Shown here: positions 25,913-35,275 of the stretch, one piece after another
Numbering within the stretch: position 1 is the stretch's first letter
Layout of the letters: each line of letters opens with the position of its first letter
NCBI RefSeq assembly: GCF_016820445.1
Contig: NZ_JADHDT010000001.1
Span: 647,015-711,014 of the forward strand
Length of the DNA: 64,000 bases
Reading direction: 5' to 3'
Source: Sphingomonas beigongshangi
GTDB taxonomy: Bacteria; Pseudomonadota; Alphaproteobacteria; Sphingomonadales; Sphingomonadaceae
The notes under the pieces: generated by a model
The model's database searches: none
Told to the model about the DNA's origin: nothing
Seen by the model: only the letters and a program-made list of their open reading frames with translations
Translations under genes and position numbers: made by a program

Positions 25913-28510
25913 TTATCCCAGGCTCTTCGACGCCTGTTCGAACAGGTCCTTCGACAGGCCCGGCGTCGCGACGATACGCTCCAGCTCCGCACGCATCCGG
26001 CTCGCGCGCTCGGCGTCGAAGCGCCGCCAGCGGCCGAGTGGTGGCAGCAGCTTCGCTGCGGTCTGCGGATTGAGCTTGTCGAGCGCGATCAGCTGATCGG
26101 CGAGGAAGCGATAGCCCGCACCGTCGGGCGTGTTGAATGCCCGCTGGTTGACGCCGAAAGCCCCGAGCAGCGCACGCGCGCGATTGGGGTTTGCGAGCGT
26201 GAAATCGGGATGGCGCGCCAGCGCCGCGACCTGTTCGCCCGTATCGTCGCGTGGCGACAGCGCCTGCGTCTGGAACCATTTGTCGATGACCAGCGGGTTG
26301 TCGGCATAACGGTTGTAGAAGATGTCGAGCGCCGCCTCGCGCGCATCGGAGCCGCTGGCGGCGAGCACGGTCAGCGCGCCCTGCCGGTCGGTCATGTTGT
26401 CGGCCGATTCGAACTGGCGGAAGGCGAGCGTGTCCGCATCCGCGGCGCCGCCCGCCGCAATATAGCCGAGCGCGACGTTGGCAAGGCGGCGGCGCCCCTT
26501 CGCATCGGGCGTGTAGACATAGGGCCCGTCCGGCGCCTGCGCATAGGCGAGGCGCCACCGCTCGGCGAGGCGCCGGCCGAGGTCGCGGCGCAGCGCCTCG
26601 CGGGCGCGGAAGACCGCCTCCGGGTCAACGATGGCCAGCTGGTCGCCGATGAAGCTTTCCGACGGAAGCAGGACAGCCTCGGCGACGAAGGCGGGATCGA
26701 GGTCGGGATTGTCGAGCGTGTTCGCCACCGCCCGCACCACCGCCTCGTGATCCGTGCGCGCACCTTCGACCGCGCCCGCGACCAGCGTGTCGAGCATCAG
26801 CTGCTGCATCGCCTCGTACCGGGCGAAGGGATCGTCGTCATGCGCGGAGAGGAAGGCGAGCTCGGCCGGGCTGCGGTCGCTCTCGATCACGACGGGGGCG
26901 GAGAAGCCGCGGTTGATCGACAGCACGGGCCGCTCGCCGATCCCCTCGAACACGATCGTCTCCGCCGGATCCCTGAGCAGCACGAGCTGCTCGTCGCCGA
27001 GCGGGCGGCCGGTCTCGCCGCCGAACAGGCGCAGGCGGAGCGGCAGCAGCATCGGCGCCTTGTCGGGCTGGCCGGGCGTCGCGGGAACCTGTTGCGCGAG
27101 GCGCAGCGTGGCGCGGCCGCTGCCCGGCGCATGCGACAGGCTGGCGGACACGCGCGGCGTGCCGGCCTGGCTGTACCAGAGGCGGAATTGCGACAGGTCG
27201 ATGCCCCCCGCCTCCTCCATGCACAGGACGAAATCCTCGCACGTCGCGGCGGTGCCGTCGAAGCGCTGGAAATAGAGGTCGGTCGCGGCGCGGAACGTCA
27301 CCGGGCCGAGGATGGTCGCCATCATCCGGATCAGCTCGGCGCCCTTGTTGTAGATGGTGGCCGTGTAGAAGTTGCTGATCTCCAGATAGCTTTCGGGCCG
27401 CACCGGATGCGCGAGCGGCCCCGAATCCTCCGGAAACTGCGCCGCGCGCAGGCCGCGCACGTCCTCGATACGCTTGACCGCCGCCGATCCCTGGTCCGCC
27501 GAAAACCCCTGGTCGCGATAGACGGTGAAGCCTTCCTTGAGGCTGAGCTGGAACCAGTCGCGGCAGGTGATCCGGTTGCCCGACCAGTTGTGGAAATATT
27601 CGTGCGCGACCACTGCCGCGATCGCGTCGTAATCATAGTCGGTCGCGGTGTCGGGATCGGCGAGGATATAGCGGCTGTTGAAGATGTTCAGCCCCTTGTT
27701 CTCCATCGCGCCGAAGTTGAAGTCGTCGACCGCGACGATGTTGAACACGTCGAGATCGTATTCGCGGCCATAGACGCGCTCGTCCCACGCCATCGACGTC
27801 TTGAGCGCGTGGAGCGCATGCTCCGTCTTCGCGATATCGGCGGCGCGAACCCAGATGCCCAGCCGCACCTCCCGCCCCGATCGCGTGGTGAAGGTGCCGG
27901 CGTTCACGGCCAGGTCGCCCGCCACCAGGGCGAACAGATAGGACGGCTTGGGGAAGGGGTCGTTCCATTCCGCCCAGTGCCGGCCGTCGCCGCAATCCCC
28001 TTCCGCGACGGGATCGCCGTTGGCGAGCAGCACGGGATAGCGCGCCTTGTCGGCGGTCATGCGCACGCTGTAGCGGCTGAGCACGTCGGGGCGATCGGGG
28101 AAATAGGTGATGCGGCGAAAGCCCTCCGCCTCGCATTGCGTGCACAAAATGCCGCCGGAGGCATATAGCCCCATCAGCTGCGTGTTGCTTTCGGGGGCGA
28201 TCTCCACCTCCGTCTCGACGACATGCGCATCGCCGGCGAGCGGGACGACGAGCTCCTCGCCCTCGATCCGCCAGTCGTTGACCGCGCGGCCGTCGACGGC
28301 GACGGAGACGAGGCTCTGGCCCGCCCCGTCGAGCCGCAGCGGCCGGTCGTGCGCGCCGTTGCGCGTCACCGACAGTCGCGCCCGCACGCGGGTCGCGGCG
28401 GGATCGAGCGCGAAATCCAGGTGCGTCTCCGGCACCAGCCAGTCGGGACGACGATAGTCGCCGCGGCGGATCACGGCGGGCTGGGCGGGCGCGGTCTGGA
28501 CGTCGAGCAT
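25913..28510 (-). CDS. pepN: Aminopeptidase N (M1 family)
   Basis: PepN removes N-terminal amino acids from peptides in the cytosol. At 865 residues it has bacterial PepN length. The substrate-binding exopeptidase motif 'GAMENKGLNIF' lies near residues 265-275. The zinc site 'HEYFHNWSGNR' lies near 301-311, with the third ligand Glu in 'SLKEGFTVYRDQ' 15-20 residues on. The C-terminal armadillo-like domain ('NPNRARALLGAF') is present. The ATG at 28510 starts the typical 'LDVQTAPAQPAVIRR' N-terminus; a longer upstream reading is not family-like. A divergent exported M28 peptidase shares its upstream region. Confidence 0.96.
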   Translation of the reverse strand: MLDVQTAPAQPAVIRRGDYRRPDWLVPETHLDFALDPAATRVRARLSVTRNGAHDRPLRLDGAGQSLVSVAVDGRAVNDWRIEGEELVVPLAGDAHVVETEVEIAPESNTQLMGLYASGGILCTQCEAEGFRRITYFPDRPDVLSRYSVRMTADKARYPVLLANGDPVAEGDCGDGRHWAEWNDPFPKPSYLFALVAGDLAVNAGTFTTRSGREVRLGIWVRAADIAKTEHALHALKTSMAWDERVYGREYDLDVFNIVAVDDFNFGAMENKGLNIFNSRYILADPDTATDYDYDAIAAVVAHEYFHNWSGNRITCRDWFQLSLKEGFTVYRDQGFSADQGSAAVKRIEDVRGLRAAQFPEDSGPLAHPVRPESYLEISNFYTATIYNKGAELIRMMATILGPVTFRAATDLYFQRFDGTAATCEDFVLCMEEAGGIDLSQFRLWYSQAGTPRVSASLSHAPGSGRATLRLAQQVPATPGQPDKAPMLLPLRLRLFGGETGRPLGDEQLVLLRDPAETIVFEGIGERPVLSINRGFSAPVVIESDRSPAELAFLSAHDDDPFARYEAMQQLMLDTLVAGAVEGARTDHEAVVRAVANTLDNPDLDPAFVAEAVLLPSESFIGDQLAIVDPEAVFRAREALRRDLGRRLAERWRLAYAQAPDGPYVYTPDAKGRRRLANVALGYIAAGGAADADTLAFRQFESADNMTDRQGALTVLAASGSDAREAALDIFYNRYADNPLVIDKWFQTQALSPRDDTGEQVAALARHPDFTLANPNRARALLGAFGVNQRAFNTPDGAGYRFLADQLIALDKLNPQTAAKLLPPLGRWRRFDAERASRMRAELERIVATPGLSKDLFEQASKSLG

Positions 28511-28664
28511 GCGGTACGTATACGCGGCGGGCGCGGGAGTTCCATCATGTTCCCCGTCGCTTCGCACCGACGCGGCAATCGGCCGGGCTTGCGCGCCCGC
28601 CATGCTGTGCTACCCGAACGGCACACTTAAGGCCCGTGATAGGGCTTCCGGGGAGACTCTGCCG

Positions 28665-30371
28665 ATGGTCCGTACCTTGAGCGCGCTCGCGCTGCTCGCG
28701 CTTTCCACGTCCGCGTTGGCCCAGACCGATGCTCCGCCGGCCGCCGCCGCCACGCCCGCACCGACCCCGATGCTCGACACGGCGGCGATCAACGCGCCCC
28801 TTCCCGCGGACCAGGCCGCGATGAAGGCGCATGTGCTGTTCCTGGCGTCTGACGCGATGAAGGGACGCGAGGCGGGCAGCCCCGAATTCGACATCGCCGC
28901 CCAATATGTCGCCGCGCAATTCTACGCCGCGGGCCTGCGCCCCGCGGGGGACAAGGGCGGCTATCTCCAGACCGTCCCGCTCGTCACCTACAAGGCCGCC
29001 GCCAAGGGCGACATGGTGTGGACCGCCCGGCGCGGCAGCCCGCAGCCGCTCGTCTTCGGCGAGGATTTCGTGCCGAGCGCCAATCCGGCGGCGGCAACGA
29101 CCAACGTCTCCGCGCCCGTCGTCTTCGTCGGCCGCGGTATCGTCGCGCCGCAATATGCGATCGACGATTACAAGGGCGTGGACGTACGCGGCAAGATCGT
29201 CGCGATCTTCGCCGGCGCGCCCGAAACGTTCGGCGGAGAGGAGCGCGCCTACTTCAGCAGCCCCGCGACCAAGGCCTGGATCGCGGCGCAGCATGGCGCG
29301 ATCGGCATCGTCACCCTCGACACGCCGCGTGCCGGCCCACGGGCGCGGCCCTTCTCCGCGCTGGCGCAATATTATGATTCGCCCCGTATGACCTGGGCCA
29401 ACCCCGACGGCACCGGTACCAGCCCCGCGCCCTCCGCGCCGTATCTCGGCACGATCAGCCAGGCGGGGGCGGAAAAGCTGTTCGCCGGCGCGAAAACGCC
29501 CTGGACGACGATCGCGGCGCAGGCGGCCGGCGACAATCCGACCTACCGCCCGGTCGCGCTCGACGGCACGCTGACGGCGAGCACGCGCACCGCCTTCACC
29601 CCCGGCGCGAGCAGCAACGTCATCGGCGTGATCCCCGGCGCCGATCCGGTTCTGGGCAAGGAGGTGGTGATCCTGTCCGCGCACCTCGACCATATCGGCG
29701 TCAGCCCGGAGCGGCCCGGACAGCCGGCGGGGGCGGACCGGATCAACAACGGCGCCCTCGACAATGCGATCGGCATCGCCAGCCTGATCGAGGAAGCGAA
29801 AAAATTCACCGCAAGCGGCACGCCGCCGAAGCGCACCGTGATGTTCCTCGCGGTGACCGGCGAGGAGAAGGGGCTGGTCGGATCCGACTTCTTCGCCAAC
29901 CATCCGACCGTGCCGCTGAAGGACATCGTCGCGGACGTGAACCTCGACATGCCGGTCCTGCTCTACAAGTTCGAGGACATGATCGTGTTCGGTGCCGACC
30001 GCTCGACGCTCGGGCCGATCGTGAAGGCGGCGGTCAACGCGCAGGGCGTCGACCTGTCGCCCGACCCGATGCCCGAACAGGGATTCTTCGTCCGCTCCGA
30101 CCATTTCAACTTCGTCAAGAAGGGCATCCCCAGCGTCTTCCTATGGCCCGGCATGAAGGGCGAGGGACGCGCGAAGTTCGAGGATTTCCTGTCGCACCGC
30201 TATCACCGGCCGGGCGACGACCTGACGCAGCCGATCCTGTGGGACCAGGGCGTGCGCTTCGTCGCGACCAATTACGCGATCGCGCGCCAGATCGCGGACG
30301 CGCCGGCGCGGCCGATGTGGAACAAGGGCGACTATTTCGGCACCACCTACAAGGGCGCGATGGCCAAGTGA
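28665..30371 (+). CDS. Exported M28-family zinc peptidase
   Basis: A 568-residue protein with a clear Sec signal (residues 1-20, 'LSALALLALSTSALAQ') and an Ala/Pro-rich linker. A PA-domain-like insert ('VVFVGRGIVAPQYAIDDY' near 155) precedes the M28 catalytic domain: 'LSAHLDHIG' near 337, 'NGALDNAIG' near 361, 'VTGEEKGL' near 398, 'NLDMP' near 426 and 'SDHFNF' near 479. All five zinc-site segments are present. It should act as a periplasmic aminopeptidase. The ATG follows GGGGAG. The SDR gene starts one base after its stop codon, so the two share a transcript. Confidence 0.92.
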   Translation: MVRTLSALALLALSTSALAQTDAPPAAAATPAPTPMLDTAAINAPLPADQAAMKAHVLFLASDAMKGREAGSPEFDIAAQYVAAQFYAAGLRPAGDKGGYLQTVPLVTYKAAAKGDMVWTARRGSPQPLVFGEDFVPSANPAAATTNVSAPVVFVGRGIVAPQYAIDDYKGVDVRGKIVAIFAGAPETFGGEERAYFSSPATKAWIAAQHGAIGIVTLDTPRAGPRARPFSALAQYYDSPRMTWANPDGTGTSPAPSAPYLGTISQAGAEKLFAGAKTPWTTIAAQAAGDNPTYRPVALDGTLTASTRTAFTPGASSNVIGVIPGADPVLGKEVVILSAHLDHIGVSPERPGQPAGADRINNGALDNAIGIASLIEEAKKFTASGTPPKRTVMFLAVTGEEKGLVGSDFFANHPTVPLKDIVADVNLDMPVLLYKFEDMIVFGADRSTLGPIVKAAVNAQGVDLSPDPMPEQGFFVRSDHFNFVKKGIPSVFLWPGMKGEGRAKFEDFLSHRYHRPGDDLTQPILWDQGVRFVATNYAIARQIADAPARPMWNKGDYFGTTYKGAMAK

Positions 30372-30372
30372 C

Positions 30373-31206
30373 GTGCTGCTGATCTTCGGCCTCGGCTATA
30401 CCGCCGCGCGCCTCGCGGCGGCGTGGCGGGCAGAGCGGGGGCCGGGGTCCGTCGTCGGTACGACGCGGGATGGGCGCGAGGGCAGCCTGCGGTTCGACGA
30501 CGAGGCGGCCGTGCGGGCGGCGCTCTCGCGGGCCAGCCACGTCCTTTCCTCCGTCCCGCCGGACGGCGGGGTCGATCCGGTGCTGGCGCGCTACGGCGAT
30601 GGGCTCGGCGCGCGATGGCTCGGCTATCTTTCTTCGACCGGCGTCTATGGCGATGCGCGCGGCGCCTGGGTGGACGAGGGCGCGCCGACCGGCGGCGGTC
30701 GGCGCGGCGCCCGTGCGGCGGCCGACGCGGCATGGCTGGCGCTGGGCGCGCGCGTCTTCCGGCTGCCCGGCATCTACGGCCCGGGTCGCTCGCCGCTCGA
30801 CCGGGTGCGTGACGGCCGCGCGCACCGTGTCGGTTTGCCCGATCAGGTGTTCAGCCGGGTGCATGTCGACGACATCGTCGCCGGCGTTCTCGCGGCGCGA
30901 AGCGCGCCGGCGGGGGCGTACAACCTCGCCGACGACCTGCCCTGCGCGCAGGATGACGTCGTCGGCTATGCCGCCGCGCTGCTCGGCCTGCCGCCGCCGC
31001 CGCTGGTGTCCCTGGACAGCCTCTCGCCGATGGCGCGGGGCTTCTACGCCGAGAACCGGCGCGTCGCGAACGGCAAGGCCCGGCGCGTGCTCGGCTGGGT
31101 GCCGGCCTATCCCGACTACCGGTTCGGCCTGCGCGCCCTCAAGGCGATGACCAGTCCCGCCGCGGTCAGCGCGGCGCCACCCGCCGCGAGCGCGGACCAT
31201 CGATAG
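30373..31206 (+). CDS. NAD(P)-dependent epimerase/dehydratase-like SDR protein
   Basis: A 277-residue extended/atypical SDR. The N-terminal 'LIFGLGYTAARLA' is the nucleotide-binding GxGxxG-like turn. 'SSTGVYGDARG' near residue 83 and 'FRLPGIYGPGR' near 128 are the usual strand ends, and 'RVHVDDIVAGVL' near 158 is typical of the YeeZ-like atypical SDR group. The catalytic YxxxK tyrosine is not in the classical place. GTG at 30373 directly follows the M28 stop. The 3' end overlaps the convergent permease gene by about 90 bases, which is unusual but both frames look coding. Confidence 0.82.
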   Translation: MLLIFGLGYTAARLAAAWRAERGPGSVVGTTRDGREGSLRFDDEAAVRAALSRASHVLSSVPPDGGVDPVLARYGDGLGARWLGYLSSTGVYGDARGAWVDEGAPTGGGRRGARAAADAAWLALGARVFRLPGIYGPGRSPLDRVRDGRAHRVGLPDQVFSRVHVDDIVAGVLAARSAPAGAYNLADDLPCAQDDVVGYAAALLGLPPPPLVSLDSLSPMARGFYAENRRVANGKARRVLGWVPAYPDYRFGLRALKAMTSPAAVSAAPPAASADHR

Positions 31207-32033
31207 CCCTCGAAGACCGTCGACAGCAGCATCGCGATGACGGGCACGATGACGCTGGAATAGGCGGCCTTCGCCGGGCCGATGACGCGCAGCACGGTGT
31301 AATAGAGCGGGAAGGACAGCGTCGAGCCGAACAGGCCGAGGTAGAGGATACCCGCCCAGTAGGTGGGCCGCATCTCCACCACCGGCGGCCCCGTCAGCCA
31401 CCAGGCGAGCAGGCCGTCGATGGCGGCGCCGATCAGCATCGCATAGGCGAGCGCGACGAGCATCGGGTAGCGGCGCGCGGTCGGCGTCGCCTGCAGCACG
31501 TTGGCGGTCGACGCCGCCAGGATCGCGCAGGCGGTGAGTGCGAGGCCGATCAGCGTATCCGCGCGCCCCGCCGCCCCCGCCCGCGCCTCGTGCACGAAGA
31601 GTAGGGCGATGCCGGCGACCGCCACCGCCGATCCCGCGATCAGCTGCCGCCCCATTCGCTGCCCCAGCACGAGGCGCGCAAGCAGGGCGTTGGGCACCAG
31701 CAGCAGCGCGAAGGCGACCGCGACGAGGCCGGACGTGATGTGGTGCTCCGCCCGGTAGACGAAGTTGAAGTTGAGGCAGAACTGGCACAGGCCGATCGCC
31801 GCCGCGAACAGCCAGCCGCGCGCGTCGAGCGCGAAACCCTCGCCCCGGACCTTGGCGTAGAGCGTCATCGCCGTACCCGCGACGAGGAAGCGGTAGGTGA
31901 CCGACCAGCTCGGCGGCACGACCGCAAGCTGGTCGCGGATCACCAGCCAGGTCGATCCCCAGATCAGCGTGACGATCGCGAACGGGATCAGGATCGCGGC
32001 GCGCGTCGATTGCGGGGGCGGTCCCGCCGTCAT
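31116..32033 (-). CDS. EamA-family (DMT superfamily) permease
   Basis: A 305-residue protein of ten predicted helices in two EamA repeats ('FAIVTLIWGSTWLVIRDQL' near residues 18-36 opens the first; 'YWAGILYLGLFGSTLSFPLY' near 221 lies in the second). Such permeases export metabolites or amino acids. Its ATG overlaps the stop of the threonine aldolase-like gene (ATGA), so they are coupled. An amino-acid-related substrate is a reasonable inference. The 3' end overlaps the convergent SDR gene. Confidence 0.9.
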   Translation of the reverse strand: MTAGPPPQSTRAAILIPFAIVTLIWGSTWLVIRDQLAVVPPSWSVTYRFLVAGTAMTLYAKVRGEGFALDARGWLFAAAIGLCQFCLNFNFVYRAEHHITSGLVAVAFALLLVPNALLARLVLGQRMGRQLIAGSAVAVAGIALLFVHEARAGAAGRADTLIGLALTACAILAASTANVLQATPTARRYPMLVALAYAMLIGAAIDGLLAWWLTGPPVVEMRPTYWAGILYLGLFGSTLSFPLYYTVLRVIGPAKAAYSSVIVPVIAMLLSTVFEGYRWSALAAGGAALTAAGLVIALRARRPNR

Positions 32034-33031
32034 AGCGCGGCGATCGCCTCCGCGAGTTGCGCCACCTGGCCGGCGTCGCTGTCCCAGGCGGTGACCAGGC
32101 GGATTTCGCCCGGCGCCCAGTCGTAGAAGTCGAAACCCCGCGCGCGCAGCGCCGCCGCCTCCGTGGGCGTGACGCGCAGGAACACCTCGTTGGCCTCGAC
32201 CGGATACACCAGCCGGTCGCCTGCCGCGGCGGCAAGGGCGGAGGCATGGCCGTTGGCGGCGCGGCCGTTGGCGATCCACAGATCGTCCTCGAGCATCGCC
32301 AGCACCTGCGCGGCGAGGTAGCGCCCCTTCGAGAACAGGAGGCCGGCGCGCTTGCGGCGATAGCGGGTCACCGTGGCGAGATCCGGGCGGAAGAAGACGA
32401 GCACTTCCGCGCTCATCGCGCCGTTCTTGACGAAGCCGAACGACAGCGCATCGACGCCCGCGCGCCACGTCACGTCCGCGGGCGCGCAGCCGAGCGTCGC
32501 CATCGCATTGGCGAAGCGCGCGCCGTCCATGTGCAGGCCGAGGCCGCGCGCCCGGGCCAGATCGCCGATCGCCGCCACATCGTCCGGCGTGTAGACGCGG
32601 CCATATTCGGTCGCGTTGGTGATCGAGATCGCATGCGGCTGGACGCGATGGACGTCGTTCGGGATGGCGTCGATCACCGACAGGATCGCGTCCGGCGTCA
32701 GTTTCGCGCCCGGCCCGTCCGCCAGGAACAGCTTGGCGCCGTGCGTATAGAATTCGGGCGCGCCGCCCTCGTCGTTCTGGATGTGCGCGTCGCGGTGGCA
32801 GACGATGCCACCGTGCGGCGGACACAGCGCCGCGAGCGCGAGGCAGTTCGCGGCGGTGCCGGTCGGCACCCAGAGCGCGGCCACCTCCGTTTCGAAGAGG
32901 GCGGAGAAGCGGGCATCCAGCGCCTGCGACCGCGCATCGCCGTCATAGGCGGTGTCGAGCGTATCGGCGGCGGCGAGCGCGGCCATCACCTTTGGATGGA
33001 CGGGCGCGGCATTGTCGGAAAAGAAGCGCAT
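32030..33031 (-). CDS. Threonine aldolase-like PLP enzyme (beta-eliminating lyase family)
   Basis: A 333-residue PLP enzyme of the low-specificity L-threonine aldolase family, which cleaves beta-hydroxy amino acids to glycine and an aldehyde. 'FFSDNAAPVHPKVM' at 3-16 is the family N-terminus. 'LWVPTGTAANCLAL' near 52 binds the phosphate, 'LHMDGARFANA' near 163 positions the PLP aspartate, and 'FGFVKNGAMSAE' near 197 holds the Schiff-base lysine. I chose the ATG at 33031; an in-frame start twelve codons upstream adds a non-family tail. It is translationally coupled to the permease gene that follows. Confidence 0.9.
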   Translation of the reverse strand: MRFFSDNAAPVHPKVMAALAAADTLDTAYDGDARSQALDARFSALFETEVAALWVPTGTAANCLALAALCPPHGGIVCHRDAHIQNDEGGAPEFYTHGAKLFLADGPGAKLTPDAILSVIDAIPNDVHRVQPHAISITNATEYGRVYTPDDVAAIGDLARARGLGLHMDGARFANAMATLGCAPADVTWRAGVDALSFGFVKNGAMSAEVLVFFRPDLATVTRYRRKRAGLLFSKGRYLAAQVLAMLEDDLWIANGRAANGHASALAAAAGDRLVYPVEANEVFLRVTPTEAAALRARGFDFYDWAPGEIRLVTAWDSDAGQVAQLAEAIAAL

Positions 33032-33163
33032 GGCCAGCGCCTTGCGACCCGCCGAGGCCCCGGTCAACGACGGAAACGCACACGGCGGCGACCGTCCGCC
33101 CGCTTTGCCTCGCGGAGGGGCGGGCGCGGGCGCAGTAGCGCGTCCGCGGACGTGGATCGGCCC

Positions 33164-33910
33164 CTAGAAGCGCAGCCCGACACGCCCGACCAGCGCATCG
33201 CCGGCATGGCCACCGGACACGCGCGCGGCGTCGCGCGACACGTCGGTGCCGACATAGTCGACGCCGATCGACAGGCGTCCGCGCACGTAGCTGCCGCCGA
33301 CCGACCAGTCGGTATAGCCGCCGCCGGGCCGTAGCCGCGCCGCGGCGACGGGATCGTCGGTCGATCCGCTGGTCCGCCCGAGCTGGGCGTGGACGGTGAC
33401 GGGCGTGGTCGGCACGCCGCCCTCCGCGCGGGCGAAGAGATAGAGATTGTCGCCGCCGATCGCCGACTGGCTGGGCGCATAACGGCCGCCGCCGGTCAGC
33501 GTCAGCGGGCCGATCAGATAGGTCAGGTCGGCCCCGCCCTCGACGAAATCCTGCCGCCCGCGCGCGCCCGCGAACAGATGCGCGGCGCCGACGCCGACGA
33601 GATCGAAGCCGCCGCCCAGCGACAGGGTATAACCGAAATCGAGGTCGGCGACCGCATCCGCGCCGCCGAAGCGCGCGCTGTTTCGCGCCGCGGTGATGCG
33701 CGCCCCGGCGTCGAGGCTACCAACGGCGCCGCGCACCGCGACGGACGGCGCCACGGCCCCGTCGCTCCAGCTGAGCCCGCGGCGGCGATCGTCGCTGGCG
33801 ATGCCGAGGTCGATGCCGACGCTGCTGGTGCTCGTCTGCGCGACGGCGGGCGCTGCGGCAGGAAGGGCGGCGAGCAGCGAAAGCAGCGCGATGGCAAGGG
33901 GATGACGCAT
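33164..33910 (-). CDS. TorF-like outer-membrane beta-barrel protein
   Basis: A 248-residue exported protein with a Sec signal (residues 1-25, 'LLSLLAALPAAAPAVAQ') and alternating amphipathic strands. It ends in 'GRVGLRF', a C-terminal phenylalanine as in many outer-membrane barrels. 'GIDLGIASDDRRRGLSWSDG' after the signal is characteristic of the TorF/putative porin family found beside TonB receptors in sphingomonads. No receptor gene is adjacent here. It probably spans the outer membrane; what it transports is unknown. Confidence 0.82.
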   Translation of the reverse strand: MRHPLAIALLSLLAALPAAAPAVAQTSTSSVGIDLGIASDDRRRGLSWSDGAVAPSVAVRGAVGSLDAGARITAARNSARFGGADAVADLDFGYTLSLGGGFDLVGVGAAHLFAGARGRQDFVEGGADLTYLIGPLTLTGGGRYAPSQSAIGGDNLYLFARAEGGVPTTPVTVHAQLGRTSGSTDDPVAAARLRPGGGYTDWSVGGSYVRGRLSIGVDYVGTDVSRDAARVSGGHAGDALVGRVGLRF

Positions 33911-34005
33911 GGGCCCGCCGCCCTGTCGCACCGCAGCCTGAGGGTCAAGCATGGACGAGGGGACGATTTTTCCGTGCAACACCCGTGGCAATCCATTTGC
34001 CGTGT

Positions 34006-34075
34006 TCCTGCGCACGCAGGAACCCAGAGCTACGAAGGACGGCGCGCGCGGCTCTGGGCTCCTGCGTGCGCAGGA
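34006..34075. repeat. Long imperfect inverted repeat (REP-like) in intergenic DNA
   Basis: The 25-base arms at 34006-34030 and 34051-34075 are complementary at 24 of 25 positions, with a 20-base spacer. Each arm itself contains the palindrome-like TCCTGCGCACGCAGGA or its near-mirror TCCTGCGTGCGCAGGA. Transcription through it would give a very stable cruciform-like hairpin. It lies between the TorF-like gene start and the ATP-grasp gene stop, the usual place for repetitive extragenic palindromes. Confidence 0.75.
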
Positions 34076-34126
34076 TGCAGCCGTCGCGGCAAATCCTCGC
34101 CAGCATCCCGGCCCGGTCGCGCCCGG

Positions 34127-35275
34127 TCAATCAACGATCACGTGCGGTACGAAGCGCGCGGTGTTGCCGGTGATCAGCCCGTCCTCGCGGATGCCCATGC
34201 CCGCCGGAGCGCCATCGACGATCCAGCTGCCGATCACGGGAAAACATCCCGGCGCGGCTTCGGGCAACTGGTAGAAGGCCTGATAGACATAGCCCGCATC
34301 GCCATAGGCGCCCTCCGCCTCGGCGACGACGCGGCCGCCGCGCCGGATCGAGACGTTGGCGCCTTCGCGCGCGAGCAGCGGCTTGGCGACCGCATCGCCC
34401 TGCGGGATGTCGAAGCTGGCGGGCAGCAGATTGGGATGGCCGGGATTGAGCTGCCACAGGATCGGCAGGATCGCCTTGTTCGACCAGATCATCTTCCACA
34501 CCGGTTCGATCCACAGCGTGGTTCCCGCCGCCAGGCTTTCGGCGAGCTGGGGCGCGAACGCCTCACGCGTCAGCCATTCCCAGGGATAGAGCTTGTACAG
34601 CGCCGCGATCGCCGCGTCGTCGCCGTCGACGAAGCGGTGCGCCTCCTCGTCCCAGCCGATATCGTCCATCAGCAGCGCCGCCGTGTCGATCCCCGCCGCC
34701 TCCGCCGTGTCGCGCAGATAGGCGACCGTCACCGCATCCTCGCCGCTGTCCTCGTCGGCATGCGCGAAATGGACGCGCGGCGGCAGATAGGGCGCGATAT
34801 CGCGCCACTTGGCGACCAGCGCCTCGTGCAGCCCGTTGAACTGGCCGGCGCGTGGCATCACCGCCTCCTTCCAGTCCCACTGCACCACGGCTGCCTCGAG
34901 CAGCGAGGTCGGCGTGTCGCAGTTGAATTCGAACAATTTGGGCGGCCCCGCGCCGTCATAGCCGAGGTCGAAACGCCCGATATTGAGCGCGGGCGGCTCG
35001 GCGGCCCAGGCGTCGCGGATTGGCTGGTGGAAGGCGGGCGGTATGTCGAACCGGGCGAGCAGGACGGGATCGGCGAGGATCGCGTCGCCCGCGGCGAGGA
35101 AGAGCCGATAGAGTTCCGCGGTCGCCGCCTCGATCTCGGCGATCTGCGCGGCGGTGAAACGGTAGCAGGCGCCCTCGTGCCAATAGGGGCGGCCGTCGGC
35201 GGTGTGCCAGACCAGGCCCTGCGCCTCGACCGCCGCCTGCCAGTCGGGGCGCGGCGTCGTCTCGACGCGGATCAC
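34127..35275 (-). CDS. Glutathionylspermidine synthase family ATP-grasp protein (YgiC-like)
   Basis: A 382-residue member of the glutathionylspermidine synthase/YgiC family, an ATP-grasp carboxylate-amine ligase fold. 'FEFNCDTPTSLLEA' near residue 115 and 'WIEPVWKMIWSNKAI' near 255 are family landmarks. 'LLAREGANVSI' near 299 supplies nucleotide contacts. The true substrates of stand-alone YgiC-like proteins are not settled. The GTG at 35275 overlaps the stop of the upstream lipoprotein gene (GTGA), giving the same pairing as E. coli ygiB-ygiC and supporting a joint role at the envelope. Confidence 0.88.
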   Translation of the reverse strand: MIRVETTPRPDWQAAVEAQGLVWHTADGRPYWHEGACYRFTAAQIAEIEAATAELYRLFLAAGDAILADPVLLARFDIPPAFHQPIRDAWAAEPPALNIGRFDLGYDGAGPPKLFEFNCDTPTSLLEAAVVQWDWKEAVMPRAGQFNGLHEALVAKWRDIAPYLPPRVHFAHADEDSGEDAVTVAYLRDTAEAAGIDTAALLMDDIGWDEEAHRFVDGDDAAIAALYKLYPWEWLTREAFAPQLAESLAAGTTLWIEPVWKMIWSNKAILPILWQLNPGHPNLLPASFDIPQGDAVAKPLLAREGANVSIRRGGRVVAEAEGAYGDAGYVYQAFYQLPEAAPGCFPVIGSWIVDGAPAGMGIREDGLITGNTARFVPHVIVD

